NCBI RefSeq assembly: GCF_003674065.1
Contig: NZ_RDBE01000007.1
Location: 564,085-628,084 of the forward strand
DNA length: 64,000 bases
Source: Nocardioides mangrovicus
GTDB lineage: Bacteria > Actinomycetota > Actinomycetes > Propionibacteriales > Nocardioidaceae
Direction: 5' to 3'
The notes beneath the pieces are model-generated. The model was not told the origin of the DNA and made no database searches. It saw only the letters and a program-made list of their open reading frames with translations. Position 1 is the first letter of the stretch. Each line of letters opens with the position of its first letter. Positions 47,313 to 60,525 of this stretch are shown piece by piece. The translations under genes were made by a program, and so were the position numbers.

Positions 47313-48119
47313 ATGGCCGCGGTGAAGAAGCCCGGACGAACGCCGCTGATGGCGGGCAACTGGAAGATGAACCTGAACCACCAGGAGGCTGTGGTCCTGG
47401 TGCAGAAGCTGGCCTGGACGCTGGACGACAAGCGCCACGACTTCGCCAAGGCCGAGGTGGTCGTGGTGCCGCCGTTCACCGACCTGCGCAGCGTGCAGAC
47501 GCTGGTCGACGGCGACCGGCTGCGGATCCGCTACGGCGCCCAGGACGTCTCGGTGCACGACTCCGGCGCCCACACCGGCGAGATCTCGGCTGCGATGCTG
47601 GCCAAGCTCGGCTGCTCCTACGTGGTCGTCGGGCACTCCGAGCGGCGGGCTGACCACGGTGAGGACGACGCGGTCGTCAACGCCAAGGCCCGTGTGAGCG
47701 TCGCGGCCGACATGACGCCGATCGTGTGCGTCGGCGAAGGACTCGAGGTGCGCCGCGAGGGCCGTCAGGTCGAGTACACGCTGGCCCAGGTGGCGGGCTC
47801 GCTGGCCGGGTTCACCCCCGAGCAGGTCGGCGCGCTGGTGATCGCCTACGAGCCGGTCTGGGCGATCGGCACCGGTGAGGTGGCGACGCCCGAGGACGCG
47901 CAGGAGGTGTGCGGAGCGATCCGCTCCTGGGTGGCCGAGACCCACGGCGAGGAGGCCTCGCAGGCAGTCCGGGTGCTCTACGGCGGGTCGGTGAAGGCGG
48001 CCAACGTGGCCGGCATCATGGCCCAGTCCGACGTCGACGGCGCACTGGTGGGCGGAGCGAGCCTGGAGGCCGACGAGTTCGGCGGGATCTGCCGCTTCTA
48101 CGAGATGCCGATGATCTGA
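47313..48119 (+). CDS. tpiA: triosephosphate isomerase
   Basis: A 268-residue TIM barrel. Lys in AGNWKMNLN (~16), His in [10 protein letters not shown] (~106), Glu in [11 protein letters not shown] (~180) and the phosphate loop [11 protein letters not shown] complete the catalytic set. It starts two bases after pgk. About 130 bp without a gene separate it from secG. Confidence 0.98.
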   Translation: MAAVKKPGRTPLMAGNWKMNLNHQEAVVLVQKLAWTLDDKRHDFAKAEVVVVPPFTDLRSVQTLVDGDRLRIRYGAQDVSVHDSGAHTGEISAAMLAKLGCSYVVVGHSERRADHGEDDAVVNAKARVSVAADMTPIVCVGEGLEVRREGRQVEYTLAQVAGSLAGFTPEQVGALVIAYEPVWAIGTGEVATPEDAQEVCGAIRSWVAETHGEEASQAVRVLYGGSVKAANVAGIMAQSDVDGALVGGASLEADEFGGICRFYEMPMI

Positions 48120-48236
48120 TCCGGACTGGTCGTTCCTGGTCGCGGCGCTGCCCACCCCCAGGGCTGGCCCGAGGTAGATCCTGGGAAGTCCAGACCTTTG
48201 TCCAGCCCAGTCCAGCCCACCCCTCCGGGTGTGGGT

Positions 48237-48242
48237 TAGGCT
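48237..48242 (+). promoter_or_regulatory. -10 box TAGGCT of secG
   Basis: TAGGCT ends seven bases before the GTG at 48250. No Shine-Dalgarno sequence is visible, so secG is probably transcribed as a leaderless mRNA from its own promoter after tpiA. Confidence 0.45.
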
Positions 48243-48249
48243 CCTCGGC

Positions 48250-48486
48250 GTGGTGCTGGTTTTCGAGATCGTCCTCTGCGTCGCGAGCGCGCTCCTGGTG
48301 CTGCTCGTCCTCCTCCACAAGGGGCGCGGCGGAGGGCTGTCCGACATGTTCGGCGGTGGCATGTCGTCCGGCCTCGGCGGGTCCTCGGTCGCCGAGCGCA
48401 ACCTCGACCGGATCACGATCGGCATCGGCCTGGTCTGGTTCGCCTCGGTCGTCGGTCTCGGCCTGCTGCTGAAGTCGGGCAGCTGA
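48250..48486 (+). CDS. secG: preprotein translocase subunit SecG
   Basis: A 78-residue membrane protein. Helix 1 is VFEIVLCVASALLVLLVLLH, the glycine-rich loop GRGGGLSDMFGGGMSSGLGGSSVAERNLDRIT is the SecG hallmark, and helix 2 is GIGLVWFASVVGLGLLL. It joins SecYE in the Sec channel. GTG 48250 was chosen because a -10 box lies just upstream and SecG begins near its first helix; an in-frame GTG at 48229 adds seven residues. Confidence 0.93.
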   Translation: MVLVFEIVLCVASALLVLLVLLHKGRGGGLSDMFGGGMSSGLGGSSVAERNLDRITIGIGLVWFASVVGLGLLLKSGS

Positions 48487-48529
48487 CCAGCAACCTCCCT
48501 CTGTTCCAGTACGAGAAGGAGTCACCGTC

Positions 48530-48892
48530 GTGGCAGTAGGTGGCGGCAACGCCATTCGCGGAAGCAGGGTCGGTGCCGGCCCGATGGGGGAGGCCGAGCG
48601 AGGCGAGGCCGCTCCCCGGCAGAACGTCAGCTACTTCTGCTCCCAAGAGCACCGGACGCTGATCACGTTCGCCGTGGAGGCCGACCCGCCGGCGGAGTGG
48701 GACTGCCCACGCTGCGGACTCCCGGCGTCGCTGGACTCCGACAACCCACCGCCGCCGCCGAAGATCGAGCCGTACAAGACCCACTTGGCCTACGTGAAGG
48801 AGCGTCGCTCCGACGCCGAGGCCGAGTCGATCCTCGACGAGGCGATCAAGACGCTGCGCGAGAAGCGGAAGTCTGGCGAGATCATCTTCTGA
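48530..48892 (+). CDS. rbpA: RNA polymerase-binding protein RbpA
   Basis: A 120-residue actinobacterial transcription factor that binds RNA polymerase and group I sigma factors. The order is AIRGSRVGAGPMGEAERGE, the zinc-binding core (YFCSQEHRT ... WDCPRCG), then a basic linker and the sigma-interacting helix (THLAYVKERRSDAEAESILDEAIKTLREKR). A strong GAAGGAG at 48515-48521 precedes the GTG. Confidence 0.97.
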   Translation: MAVGGGNAIRGSRVGAGPMGEAERGEAAPRQNVSYFCSQEHRTLITFAVEADPPAEWDCPRCGLPASLDSDNPPPPPKIEPYKTHLAYVKERRSDAEAESILDEAIKTLREKRKSGEIIF

Positions 48893-48935
48893 AACGCCGC
48901 CTCCGGCGAGCTCACCGCAGAGGATGAGGCGGGAA

Positions 48936-48986
48936 GACGCGCGGGGATGCGACGTCTGACCACCCAGGACGCGCGGGGATGCGACG
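48936..48986. repeat. 19-bp direct repeat, same family as 4128-4334
   Basis: GACGCGCGGGGATGCGACG occurs at 48936-48954 and again at 48968-48986 without mismatch, in the 100-bp gap between convergent rbpA and pgl. Reverse-complemented, its core is GCGTCGCATCC as in the intergenic repeats after fdhA. Confidence 0.75.
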
Positions 48987-48992
48987 CCTCGG

Positions 48993-49709
48993 CTACAGCT
49001 GGCTGGCGGCGGCCTCGTCGAGGAACCAGATGGTCTCCTGCGTCCCGTGGGGGCGGGCGGCCGGGACGTCGCCGCCGGACAGTGCCGTGGCGACCGCCTC
49101 GGCCTTGCCCTCACCGGAGACCACGAACCAGGTGGCGCGGGTGTGGTTGAGGGCGGGCAGCGTGAGGCTGACCCGCTCGGGCGGGGGCTTGGGGGAGTCG
49201 GTCACCGGGACGGCGATGGCGTCCTCGACGTCGATCTCGGGGCGGCCGGGGAACAGTGAGGCGACGTGCCCGTCGGGGCCGACGCCGAGCATCACCACCT
49301 CGAACTCGCCCGCGCCGGAGGCACGTAGGAGGTCGCCGTAGATCGTGGCGGCCTCCGCGACGGACCCGGCGTCCTCGGTGCTCGGCACCGGGTGGACCAG
49401 CGCTGGGTCGACGTCGAGCCGGTCGAGCATGCCGATGCGGGCTGCGCGGTCGTTGCGGTCGTCACTGTCGGGGGCCACGAACCGCTCGTCGCCCCACCAG
49501 AACGCCACCTTGCGCCAGTCCACCTGGGAGGAGCCCGCGAGCCGGGCGACCGTCTCGTGGATGGTCTCGGCGATGGTGCCGCCGGTCAGGGCGACGTGCG
49601 GCAGCCGGCGGGCGGCCTGGGCGTCGGCCAGCGCGACCAGCAGGTGCTCGGCGACGTCGGTGGCCAGCGCCTCGGGGGAGTCGCTGATCCGGATCTCGGG
49701 CTCGTTCAC
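48993..49709 (-). CDS. pgl: 6-phosphogluconolactonase
   Basis: A 238-residue enzyme. VALTGGTIAETIHETVAR, the FWWGDERFVAPDSDDRN block and GVGPDGHVASLFPG are the family signatures. It hydrolyses 6-phosphogluconolactone made by Zwf. The GTG start overlaps the opcA stop by 4 bp. The last gene of the pentose-phosphate operon. Confidence 0.95.
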   Translation of the reverse strand: MNEPEIRISDSPEALATDVAEHLLVALADAQAARRLPHVALTGGTIAETIHETVARLAGSSQVDWRKVAFWWGDERFVAPDSDDRNDRAARIGMLDRLDVDPALVHPVPSTEDAGSVAEAATIYGDLLRASGAGEFEVVMLGVGPDGHVASLFPGRPEIDVEDAIAVPVTDSPKPPPERVSLTLPALNHTRATWFVVSGEGKAEAVATALSGGDVPAARPHGTQETIWFLDEAAASQL

Positions 49710-50656
49710 GACGCGGTGGCCTTCCTCGAGGGGGTACGTCGCTGCTGGGTGCGTCCGTACTGGGCGACCAGCTTCTTGGCGGTGGCGGCGTAGACGTCGT
49801 CCTCGTCGAGCCGGCGCAGCTCCTCGGCCAGCAGGTCGGGCACGTCGCGCCGTTTGAGGGCGACCGGCCGGTCGGGGTTGTCGGGGGAGCGGAAGGTGGC
49901 CAGCCGGCCGTCGAGGCGCTCGATCTCCACCGGGCCCTCCTTGCTCTGCAGCACCACGGAGGTGATGCCGGGCCCGGGCGAGGTCTCCCGGGTGACCTTC
50001 ACCTTGAGCCGGTCGGCCAGCCACGCCGCCAGCAGGTCGGCACTGGGGCTGACCTTCTCGGCGGTCACCACCGCGCCGCGGACCTTCAGCGGCTGCTGGT
50101 CCAGGGCTGCGGCCAGCAGCGCGCGCCACGGCGTGAGCCGGGTCCAGGCCAGGTCCGTGGTGCCGGGCGCGTACGCCGCGCAGAGCCGCCGCAGCGCGTT
50201 GGCCTTGCCGGTGCGCACCGAGGCGGCGTCGGTGATCCGCCGCTGCGCGAGGAGTCCGACGGGGTCGGAGGCCGGGTCGACCGGATGGTCGTTGGGCCAC
50301 CACACGACGACGGGGGAGTCGGGCAGCAGCAGCGGCATCACGACCGAGTCGGCGTGCTTGGTGACCTCGCCGCTGAGCCGGATCAGCGCGACCTCGCCTC
50401 CCCAGGCGTCGCCGATGCCGATCTGGGCGTCGACGCGCCCCTTGCCCCGACCGTCGCCGATGATGACGCCGAGCACCCGGGCCGGGTGCTCGTGCGAGGC
50501 GCGGCGGGCGTCGTCGAGCGCTTGGTGGGCGGAGTCCTCGTCGACCAGGATGACCATCGTCATCACCATGCCCATGGCCGGGCTGCCGTGCCGGGCGCGC
50601 TCGGCCACGAACTCCGCCGCGATGGCGCTGCTGGTGGTCTCGCTGAGCTCGATCAT
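49706..50656 (-). CDS. opcA: glucose-6-phosphate dehydrogenase assembly protein OpcA
   Basis: A 316-residue protein found next to zwf in actinobacteria and cyanobacteria. AHQALDDARRASHEHPARVLGVIIGD and the PLLLPDSPVVVWWPNDHP segment are OpcA signatures. It activates or assembles Zwf. The start ATG lies two bases after the zwf stop, and the 3' end overlaps pgl. Confidence 0.95.
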   Translation of the reverse strand: MIELSETTSSAIAAEFVAERARHGSPAMGMVMTMVILVDEDSAHQALDDARRASHEHPARVLGVIIGDGRGKGRVDAQIGIGDAWGGEVALIRLSGEVTKHADSVVMPLLLPDSPVVVWWPNDHPVDPASDPVGLLAQRRITDAASVRTGKANALRRLCAAYAPGTTDLAWTRLTPWRALLAAALDQQPLKVRGAVVTAEKVSPSADLLAAWLADRLKVKVTRETSPGPGITSVVLQSKEGPVEIERLDGRLATFRSPDNPDRPVALKRRDVPDLLAEELRRLDEDDVYAATAKKLVAQYGRTQQRRTPSRKATAS

Positions 50657-50658
50657 CG

Positions 50659-52199
50659 TTACGGACGCCTCCAGACCCGGCCGTCGCGGGCCATCATGTC
50701 GTGGGCCGACTGCGGGCCCCAGCTCCCGGACTCGTACGGGTCGGGCTTGCCGTGCCCGGCCCAGTAGTCGAGCACCGGGTCGAGCAGCTTCCAGGACAGC
50801 TCGACCTCCTCGTGCTGCGGGAAGAGCGGCGGGTCGCCGAGCAGCACGTCGAGGATGAGCTTCTCGTACGCCTCCGGGCTGGCCTCGGTGAACGTGCCGC
50901 CGTAGGCGAAGTCCATGTTGACGTCGCGGATCTCCATGCCGGTGCCCGGCACCTTCGAGCCGAACCGGATGGTGACGCCCTCGTCGGGCTGCACCCGGAT
51001 CACCAGGGCGTTGTTGGTCAGGTCCTCGGTCTGCACGGCGTCGAAGGGCTGGTGCGGCGGCTTCTTGAACACCACGGCCACCTCGGTGACGCGACGGCCC
51101 AACCGCTTGCCGGCCCGCAGGTAGAACGGGGCGCCGGCCCAGCGCCGGTTCTCGACCTCGAGCTTGATGGCGCCGAAGGTGTCGGTGGCCGAGGTGCGGG
51201 GGATGTCGGCCTCGTCGAGGTAGCCGACGACCTTCTCCCCGCCCGCCCAGCCGGGCGCGTACTGGCCGCGGCTGGTGTGCAGGTCGAGCCGGGTGGGCAG
51301 CTTGAGCGAGGAGAGCACCTTCTGCTTCTCCACCCGCAGCGACGCGGCGTCGAAGGCGACCGGCTCCTCCATCGCGGTGAGCGCGAGCAGCTGCATCAGG
51401 TGGTTCTGGATGACGTCGCGCGTGGCGCCGATGCCGTCGTAGTAGCCGGCGCGGCTGCCGATGCCGATGTCCTCGGCCATCGTGATCTGCACGTGGTCGA
51501 CGTAGTGGGCGTTCCAGATGGGCTCGAACAGGTTGTTGGCGAACCGCATCGCCAAGATGTTCTGCACCGTCTCCTTGCCCAGGTAGTGGTCGATGCGGAA
51601 GACCGACTCGGGGTCGAAGACGCCGTCGAGCACCGCGTTGAGCTCGCGAGCGGAGGCCAGGTCGTGCCCGAACGGCTTCTCGACCACCACCCGACGCCAG
51701 GCGGGCAGGCCCGAGGCCTGCTTCTCCGGCGCGGTCAGCCCCACCTGCTGCAGCGACTCCACGACGCTGCCGAAGAACTTCGGCGGGATGGAGAGGTAGA
51801 AGGCGTGGTTGCCGCCGGTGCCGCGGGCCTCGTCGAGCTCGTCCAGGGTGCGGCGCAGGGTCTTGAACGCCTGCTCGTCGCCGAACTCGCCCGGCACGAA
51901 CCGGAAGCCCTCGGCCAGCTGCTTCCACACCTCCTCGCGGAACTCCGTGCGCGAGTGCTCGCGGACCGCGTCGTGGACGATCTGGGCGAAGTCCTGGTCG
52001 GCCCAGTCGCGGCGGGCGAACCCGACGAGCGAGAACCCCGGCGGCAGGAAGCCGCGGTTGGCCAGGTCGTAGATCGCCGGCATCACCTTCTTGCGCGACA
52101 GGTCGCCGGTGACGCCGAACAGCACCATCGAGCAGGGGCCGGCGATGCGGGGGAGCCGGCGGTCCTGCTCCTGACGCAGCGGGTTGGTCCAGGGGGCGC

Positions 52200-52203
<4 letters not shown>
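50659..52203 (-). CDS. zwf: glucose-6-phosphate 1-dehydrogenase
   Basis: A 514-residue enzyme of the oxidative pentose-phosphate path. The NADP-binding [19 protein letters not shown] (~30-48), [17 protein letters not shown], the catalytic RIDHYLGKE (His/Lys) and the C-terminal SYESGSWGP-like PYESGSWGP block are complete. The ATG overlaps the pgi stop by 4 bp. Confidence 0.98.
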
Positions 52204-53854
<1,651 letters not shown>

Positions 53855-53858
<4 letters not shown>

Positions 53859-54952
53859 TTCTCGGAGGCCTGGTCGAGCTGGCCCTGCACGGTGTCGAGC
53901 AGCTCGTGCCAGGACTTCTCGAACTTCTCCACGCCCTCACGCTCGAGCACGGCGATGACGTCGTCGTAGTCGATGCCGGCCGCCTTCAGGTCGGCCATGA
54001 CCTGGTCGGCGTCGGCGTAGTGGTTGGTCACCTGGTCGCCCTCGATGTCGGAGTGGTCGCGCACGGCGTCCAGCGTCTTCTCCGGCATGGTGTTGACAGT
54101 GTTGGTCACGACCAGGTCGTCGACGTACATCGTGTCGCGGTAGTCGGGGTTCTTGACCCCGGTGGAGGCCCACAGCGGTCGCTGCTTGTTCGCGCCGGCG
54201 GCCGCGAGGGCCTCCCAGCGCTCGCCGGAGAAGAACCGCTCGTACTCGCGGTAGGCCAGCCGGGCGTTGGCCACGCCGGCCTTGCCGGCCAGGTCCGAAC
54301 CGTCACCGAGACGCTGGTCGATCTCGGTGTCGACGCGGGAGACGAAGAACGAGGCCACCGAGTGGATCTTCGACAGGTCGTGGCCGGCCTCCTGGGCCTT
54401 CTCCAGCCCGGCGACGTAGGCGTCCATGACGCCCTGGTAGCGCTCGAGACCGAAGATCAAGGTGACGTTGACGCTGATGCCCTCGCCGATGACGGTGGTG
54501 ATCGCCGGGGCGCCCTCCGTCGTGGCCGGGATCTTGATCAGCAGGTTCTCCCGGTCCACGGTCGACCAGAGCGTGCGGGCCGACTCGGTGGTGGCCTTCT
54601 CGTCGTGGGCCAGCAGCGGGGAGACCTCGATCGAGACTCGGCCGTCGACGCCGTCGGTGTCGTCCCAGACCGGCTTGAGCACGTCGCAGGCGGTGCGCAC
54701 GTCGGTGGTGGTGAGCTCGAAGACGGTGCGGTCGACGTCGGCGCCGTCGGCGGCCAGCTCGCGGACCTGGTCGTCGTAGCGCTCGCCCTCGGCCAGCGCC
54801 GCGGCGAAGATCGAGGGGTTGGTCGTGACGCCGACGACGTGGCTGTCCTTGACCAGGTCGGCCAGGTTGCCGGTCTCGAGCCGCTCGCGCGACAGGTCGT
54901 CGAGCCAGATGGAGACTCCGGACTCGGAGAGCTCCTGCAGGTGGTCACTCAT
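53855..54952 (-). CDS. tal: transaldolase
   Basis: A 365-residue enzyme of the actinobacterial long type. [18 protein letters not shown] and [15 protein letters not shown] open it; the Schiff-base lysine lies in [27 protein letters not shown] and [12 protein letters not shown] complete the family pattern. It follows tkt after 27 bases and overlaps pgi by 4 bp. Confidence 0.96.
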
Positions 54953-54979
54953 GGTGCACTCCTTGGTGGGTTGAGGGCC

Positions 54980-57091
<2,112 letters not shown>

Positions 57092-57291
57092 CGTTGCGTC
57101 CTTCCCGTCGTCTTGATCGTTCAAACCGTGGTCTCGTCAGGCACAACGACAGATCGTCCCGCGCATTCCCGACGTCTGATCGACAGGCTACTCACGCCCG
57201 CCGGCGCCCCGGAACCGCCCGGAACGACAGCACCGCCGACATCGGCTCGCCGGGACCCGGCGCCCGCGGATCGGGAGCCGTCGGGCGGCGA

Positions 57292-57297
57292 TACAGT
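57292..57297 (+). promoter_or_regulatory. -10 box TACAGT of ctaB
   Basis: TACAGT ends six bases before the GTG at 57304. This predicts a leaderless ctaB transcript. The divergent tkt promoter must lie in the remaining ~200 bp. Confidence 0.45.
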
Positions 57298-57303
57298 GAG
57301 TCG

Positions 57304-58251
57304 GTGACCCTGGTGGACTCTGAGGCAGCACGGCTGGGCGAGACCTCGGGGCGGGCCTCTCTCAAGGACGTGCTGGGTGCGTACGTCGGGCTGACCAAGC
57401 CGCGGGTCATCGAGCTGCTGCTGCTCACCACGGTGCCGGTGATGTTCGCCGCGCAGCGGGGCGTGCCGCCGCTGGGCCTGGTCGTGGCCACCGTCGTCGG
57501 CGGCACGCTGTCGGCCGGCAGCGCCAACGCGCTCAACTGCGTCTACGACCGCGACATCGACGAGCACATGCGACGCACCCGGCGTCGGGCCCTGCCGCGT
57601 CACGTCGTCTCCCCCCGCGCCGCCCTGGTCTTCGGGCTGGCGCTGGTGGTCGTCTCCACCGTCGTGCTCGGCACGCTGGTCAACTGGCTCTCGGCCTGGC
57701 TGGCCCTGGCGGCCAGCGCCTTCTACCTCTTCGGCTACACGATGCTGCTCAAGCGGCGCACCGCCCAGAACGTCGTGTGGGGCGGCCTGGCGGGCTGCTT
57801 CCCGGCACTGATCGGGTGGACGGCAGTCACCGACCGGCTGGCCTGGGCGCCGGTGGTGCTCTTCGCCGTGGTGTTCCTCTGGACGCCGCCGCACACCTGG
57901 GCGCTGGCGATGCGCTACCGCGAGGACTACGCCCGCGTCGACGTGCCGATGCTCCCGGTGATCCGCTCCGCGCGCGACGTGGCCCGCCAGATCGTGGCCT
58001 ACGCGTGGGTGATGGTGGCGGTCTCGCTGCTCTACTGGCCGGTGGCGCACACCGGCCCCGTCTACCCCGTGGTGGCCGGTGTGCTGGGTGCGGCCTTCCT
58101 GGTCGAGGCGCACCTGATGCTGGCCCGGGCCGGCGCCAGCGACGACCTGACGGTGGTGCGGCCGATGCGGCTGTTCCACTGGTCCAACATGTATCTCTCG
58201 CTGCTCTTCGTGGCCGTCGCGCTGGAGCCGCTGGTCCCGCTCGCCCGGTAG
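57304..58251 (+). CDS. ctaB: protoheme IX farnesyltransferase (heme O synthase)
   Basis: A 315-residue membrane prenyltransferase that adds a farnesyl group to heme B for cytochrome oxidase. The prenyl-diphosphate-binding [22 protein letters not shown] (N-x-x-x-D-x-x-x-D) and a second [11 protein letters not shown]-type motif are present, with about nine membrane helices. It lies 6 kb from ctaA, its pathway partner. Start chosen at the GTG after the -10 box. Confidence 0.96.
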   Translation: MTLVDSEAARLGETSGRASLKDVLGAYVGLTKPRVIELLLLTTVPVMFAAQRGVPPLGLVVATVVGGTLSAGSANALNCVYDRDIDEHMRRTRRRALPRHVVSPRAALVFGLALVVVSTVVLGTLVNWLSAWLALAASAFYLFGYTMLLKRRTAQNVVWGGLAGCFPALIGWTAVTDRLAWAPVVLFAVVFLWTPPHTWALAMRYREDYARVDVPMLPVIRSARDVARQIVAYAWVMVAVSLLYWPVAHTGPVYPVVAGVLGAAFLVEAHLMLARAGASDDLTVVRPMRLFHWSNMYLSLLFVAVALEPLVPLAR

Positions 58252-58458
58252 AGCTCGGGAGGAGACGGACCCGGCGAGCGGCGCGCGCCGCCGAAGAACT
58301 TTTCGGACAGATTCGGATACTTGCCGCTAATCGAATCGTACGTTCGGTCAGGTTTGGTGCCGTGGTCTTCCGAGTGTCGGAGGCCCTGGCCAGACTGGTG
58401 GGCGTACGAGGGACCGCGGGGGGACGCGGACCCGCGACCCGGGGGGAACGGGCCACAC

Positions 58459-59472
58459 ATGGACTCAGTCATCGGCACCAGCGGCGAGACCGGCAGCCAC
58501 AGCGAGATCGGCACCGGCACGACCAGGACGGTCGCGCAGGAGCTGCGGGCCGAGCTGGGCGCGGAGCTCTCCAGCGACGAGCTGCACGCCGAGCTGGAGC
58601 AGAGCGCCCCGAGCGCGCCGATGAGCCTGCCGGTCCAGTCCGACCGGCACCACGCGCGGTCGGCGCCGGTGCCGGCGTACCCGCAGGCGCGTGAGCGACG
58701 GCGCCCGGTGGCGCTGCCGGTCACGGTCGTCATCCCGACCTGGAACGAGGGCAAGAACATCGGGCACGTCCTCGAGCAGCTGCCGCCCGTGGAGCAGCTG
58801 ATCATCGTCGACGCCAACTCCGACGACGGCACCCTCGACGTGGTCCGTCGCTACCGTCCCGACGCGACCGTGCTGCTGCAGGCGCCGTCGGGCAAGGGCA
58901 ACGCGACCCGCGCCGGCCTCGAGGTGGCCACCGCCGAGAACATCATCTGCATGGACGCCGACGGCAGCATGGACCCCCGCGAGATCCCGGCGTTCCTGGC
59001 GCTGCTGAGCAACGGCTACGACATGGTCAAGGGCTCGCGCGGCGCGGTCGGCGGTGGCTCGACGGACTTCACGCCGCTGCGGCGGGCGGGCAACCGCGGC
59101 CTGGTCGGGATCTACAACCTGATGTTCGGCACCAACCTGTCCGACATCACCTTCGGCTACATCGGCTTCCGGCGCGAGGTGCTGCCGCGGCTGGGCCTGT
59201 ATGCCGAAGGCTTCGAGATCGAGGTGCAGATGGTCGCCCACGCGCAGCTGGCGGGCCTGCGGTTCGCCGAGCTGCCCAGCCGCGAGACCGACCGGCTGAC
59301 CGGCGACTCGCACCTGCGCACCTTCAAGGACGGCCACCGGGTGCTGCGCACCATCGTCCGCTCGCGGGTGGCCCCCGGGCGGGAGTGGTGGCGCCACGTC
59401 GGTTCCGAGCCGCTGCGCTACGACGTCGCCCCGAAGGGCAGCGGGAACACGCTGTCGGAGAAGGCCCGATGA
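58459..59472 (+). CDS. family 2 glycosyltransferase, dolichyl-phosphate mannose synthase-like
   Basis: A 337-residue enzyme. About 85 residues of polar, disordered N-terminus precede the GT-A domain: VVIPTWNEGKNIGHVLEQLP, the first acidic VDANSDDGT, and MDADGSMDPREIPAF (DxD-like), ending with TDRLTGDSHLRTFKDGHRVLRTI. No membrane helix is evident. It starts a four-gene block with 4-bp overlaps and likely builds a surface polysaccharide or glycolipid. Its promoter region (58252-58458) is less GC-rich and has the inverted repeat GATTCG (58310-58315) / CGAATC (58332-58337). Confidence 0.87.
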   Translation: MDSVIGTSGETGSHSEIGTGTTRTVAQELRAELGAELSSDELHAELEQSAPSAPMSLPVQSDRHHARSAPVPAYPQARERRRPVALPVTVVIPTWNEGKNIGHVLEQLPPVEQLIIVDANSDDGTLDVVRRYRPDATVLLQAPSGKGNATRAGLEVATAENIICMDADGSMDPREIPAFLALLSNGYDMVKGSRGAVGGGSTDFTPLRRAGNRGLVGIYNLMFGTNLSDITFGYIGFRREVLPRLGLYAEGFEIEVQMVAHAQLAGLRFAELPSRETDRLTGDSHLRTFKDGHRVLRTIVRSRVAPGREWWRHVGSEPLRYDVAPKGSGNTLSEKAR

Positions 59473-60521
59473 GCGGGGCCGAGGCGGGCCTCGACGTCAC
59501 CGACGCGAGGGTCCTGCGCATCCCGGCGCAGCGGCTGGGTGGTGCCCGCACGCCGTCGGCCACCGAGGCCACGGCGACCCTGACCGCGAGCGTGGTCATC
59601 TGCTGCTACACCTTCGCCCGGTGGGCCGACGTGCGGCTGGCGATCGCCTCGGCGGTCTCCCAGGAGCCGGCACCCGAGCGGGTGGTGGTCGTCGTCGACC
59701 ACAACCCCGACCTCCTCGAGCGGATGCTCGACGAGCTGCTGCCGGCCTACGCCGAGCTCGGCGACCAGGTCGTCGTCGTCGCCAACCGGCATGCCCAGGG
59801 CCTCTCGGGCGCACGCAACACCGGCCTGGAGCTGGTGAGCTCCGACGTCGTGGCGTTCCTCGACGACGACGCCCGGGCCACCACCGGCTGGCTGGCCGCG
59901 CACCTGGCCGCCTACGAGGACCACGAGGTGGTCGGGGTGGGCGGTCGCCTCGAGCCGGCCTGGGACGTCGAGCGGCCGGGCTGGTTCCCCGCCGACTTCG
60001 ACTGGGTGATCGGCTGCACCCACAGCGGCGTGCCCGACGCGGGTGAGATCCGCAACCCGATCGGTGCGAACATGTCCTTCCGCACCGCCGAGCTCCGGGC
60101 CGCCGGTGGGTTCAGCGAGGAGCTGGGCCGCGTCGGCGGTGCCGGCGCCGGGTGCGAGGAGACCGAGGCCAGCCTGCGGGTCACCGCCGACGGCGGCCGG
60201 GTCTGGTACGTGCCCGAGGCGCTGGTCGAGCACCGCGTCACCCGCGACCGCGGCACCTGGGCCTACTTCCGTCGTCGCTGCGTCGCCGAGGGCCGCTCGA
60301 AGGCCACGGTGCGCGAGCTCTCGCGGCGACCGCTGGGCACCGAGCGTGCCTACGCCACTCGCGTGCTGCCGCGCTCGTTCGCGCGCGCCGTGGGCGAGGG
60401 CCTGCGCGGACGTCCCGACGGGCTGCAGCGGGCGGCGGCGATCGCCGCGGGCCTGGGGCTGACGTCGTACGGCTATCTCACCGCCGGGGTGGCTGCACGC
60501 CGTCGACGCCGGAAGGGCTGA
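59469..60521 (+). CDS. family 2 glycosyltransferase
   Basis: A 350-residue GT-A enzyme. SVVICCYTFARWADVRLAIASAVSQ, VVVVDHNPDLLERML, RNTGLELVSSDVVAFLDDDARATTGWL (DDD metal motif) and the GANMSFRTAELRAAGGF acceptor block are typical of family GT2. The C-terminal ~90 residues are Arg-rich and helical. It overlaps the previous GT2 gene by 4 bp. Sugar donor unknown. Confidence 0.88.
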   Translation: MSGAEAGLDVTDARVLRIPAQRLGGARTPSATEATATLTASVVICCYTFARWADVRLAIASAVSQEPAPERVVVVVDHNPDLLERMLDELLPAYAELGDQVVVVANRHAQGLSGARNTGLELVSSDVVAFLDDDARATTGWLAAHLAAYEDHEVVGVGGRLEPAWDVERPGWFPADFDWVIGCTHSGVPDAGEIRNPIGANMSFRTAELRAAGGFSEELGRVGGAGAGCEETEASLRVTADGGRVWYVPEALVEHRVTRDRGTWAYFRRRCVAEGRSKATVRELSRRPLGTERAYATRVLPRSFARAVGEGLRGRPDGLQRAAAIAAGLGLTSYGYLTAGVAARRRRRKG

Positions 60522-60525
60522 GCCA